From Circinella umbellata (Eukaryota; Mucoromycota; Mucoromycetes; Mucorales; Lichtheimiaceae): a DNA stretch of 64,000 nucleotides. Below are positions 63,468 to 64,000 of the stretch, piece after piece. Within the stretch, counting starts at the first letter, position 1. The number at the start of each line of letters is the position of its first letter. Under the pieces are notes generated by a model that had not been told where the DNA came from, ran no database searches, and was given only the letters and a program-made list of their open reading frames with translations. Made by a program: the position numbers and the translations under genes. The DNA lies in the NCBI GenBank assembly GCA_025093555.1, contig JAIWNF010000030.1, forward strand, positions 248,001-312,000, read 5' to 3'.

Positions 63468-64000
63468 TATGTACTTTTAATATAGTTTATGTTTTGAACT
63501 TGGGGGTATATAATATATTAACGTATATGTATGCGTAGGTCGTTGTTATTATTATTTTTCTTTTATAAGAGAAAAAAAAAGTGTAAAGTAAGAGAAAGAA
63601 AGAAAAAAATAGACTAAAAAAAAGCTGGAACCCGAAAGCCCTTAAGCGCGTTTCTTTTTTTGTATCACGTTGGCTATTCCGCGATCCCTCCGACTTTTTT
63701 TTTTTCCTTTTGTGCCAAGGTAATGACAATATAATAATAAACTGACTTGGCCTATCGTTTTTCTCGACTTTTTTTTCTTTAGATTTACTACTATTACTAC
63801 TAATGTATTCATACCGAGAGAAAAAAAGAATCCTGATTATTGTTATCTATTATATAACGATAATCATTTATGAGCATAAGAAATCTTTGTTTTTTATACG
63901 GATTAAACGGAAGAGAGACTGGGTAGGGGCTCAGCAGCAGACAAAAAAAAAAGAAACAGTGACACCGTCCGACTTTATCGTCGTTATATTTATAGAAATC
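63468..64000. other. Upstream region of the MARVEL-like gene, right edge
   Basis: AT-rich with poly-A/T tracts and no coding-like frame. Presumably promoter. Confidence 0.5.

Overview
This is an AT-rich nuclear window from a filamentous fungus, most likely an early-diverging lineage (Mucoromycota, Mucorales-like). Genes are dense and broken by many short GT..AG introns, often with GTAAGT-like donors. Poly-Asn, poly-Gln and Ser/Thr tracts are common. The gene set is typically fungal: a Stc1-domain protein, a GPR107-type receptor, tetraspanin, mpaB-like oxygenases and a fasciclin protein. I see no prokaryotic operon, CRISPR array, rRNA or convincing tRNA. Exon structures were built by hand by joining frames across splice sites. 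Coding totals divide by three in every complete gene model given with exons.

Layout. 0-10 kb is housekeeping: a vacuolar-type amino-acid transporter (-, runs off the left edge), ESCRT-II VPS36 (-), a 100-residue tail-anchored protein (-), pelota/Dom34 (+), and a conserved fungal protein of unknown role (-). 10-15.5 kb is gene-poor, with only weak candidate ORFs. 15.5-25.5 kb carries a C2H2 transcription factor (+), a Stc1-domain protein (+, RNAi/heterochromatin type), a tetraspanin (+), a COPI-associated/Tvp15-like Golgi protein (+) and PEX11 (-). 26-29 kb is one 13-exon TM9SF nonaspanin (-).

30-36.5 kb is a graveyard of decayed mobile DNA. It holds a 498-bp MITE-like element with 18-bp perfect inverted repeats and TAA target duplications, an intron-bearing relic beside it, and a relic whose zinc-ribbon and RuvC-III-like motifs look like the C-terminus of a Fanzor/TnpB-type protein. 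36.7-41 kb has a small hypothetical gene and a NOL11/Utp8-like nucleolar protein (+).

41-51 kb is the most suggestive cluster: three tandem paralogues of the mpaB/rubber-oxygenase family (+), with the same five-exon structure, and a MATE transporter (-) between copies 1 and 2. 51-53 kb holds a broken PIF/Harbinger transposase (-) and a frameshifted Lys-rich ORF (+). 53.6-64 kb has a secreted two-FAS1-domain protein ending in 11 copies of a 9-residue Gln-rich repeat (+), mitochondrial enoyl-CoA hydratase (-), a CCDC90/MCUR1-type protein (-), a GPR107/108-like seven-TM protein (-) and a MARVEL-like four-TM protein (-).

How they fit together. Membrane traffic and organelle biology dominate: VPS36, TM9SF, Tvp15-like, GPR107-like, tetraspanin, PEX11, MARVEL and CCDC90. 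Most neighbours are functionally independent, as usual in eukaryotes. The oxygenase/MATE group is the only set that looks like a functional cluster, possibly oxidative cleavage plus export of an isoprenoid or other lipid; that is inference.
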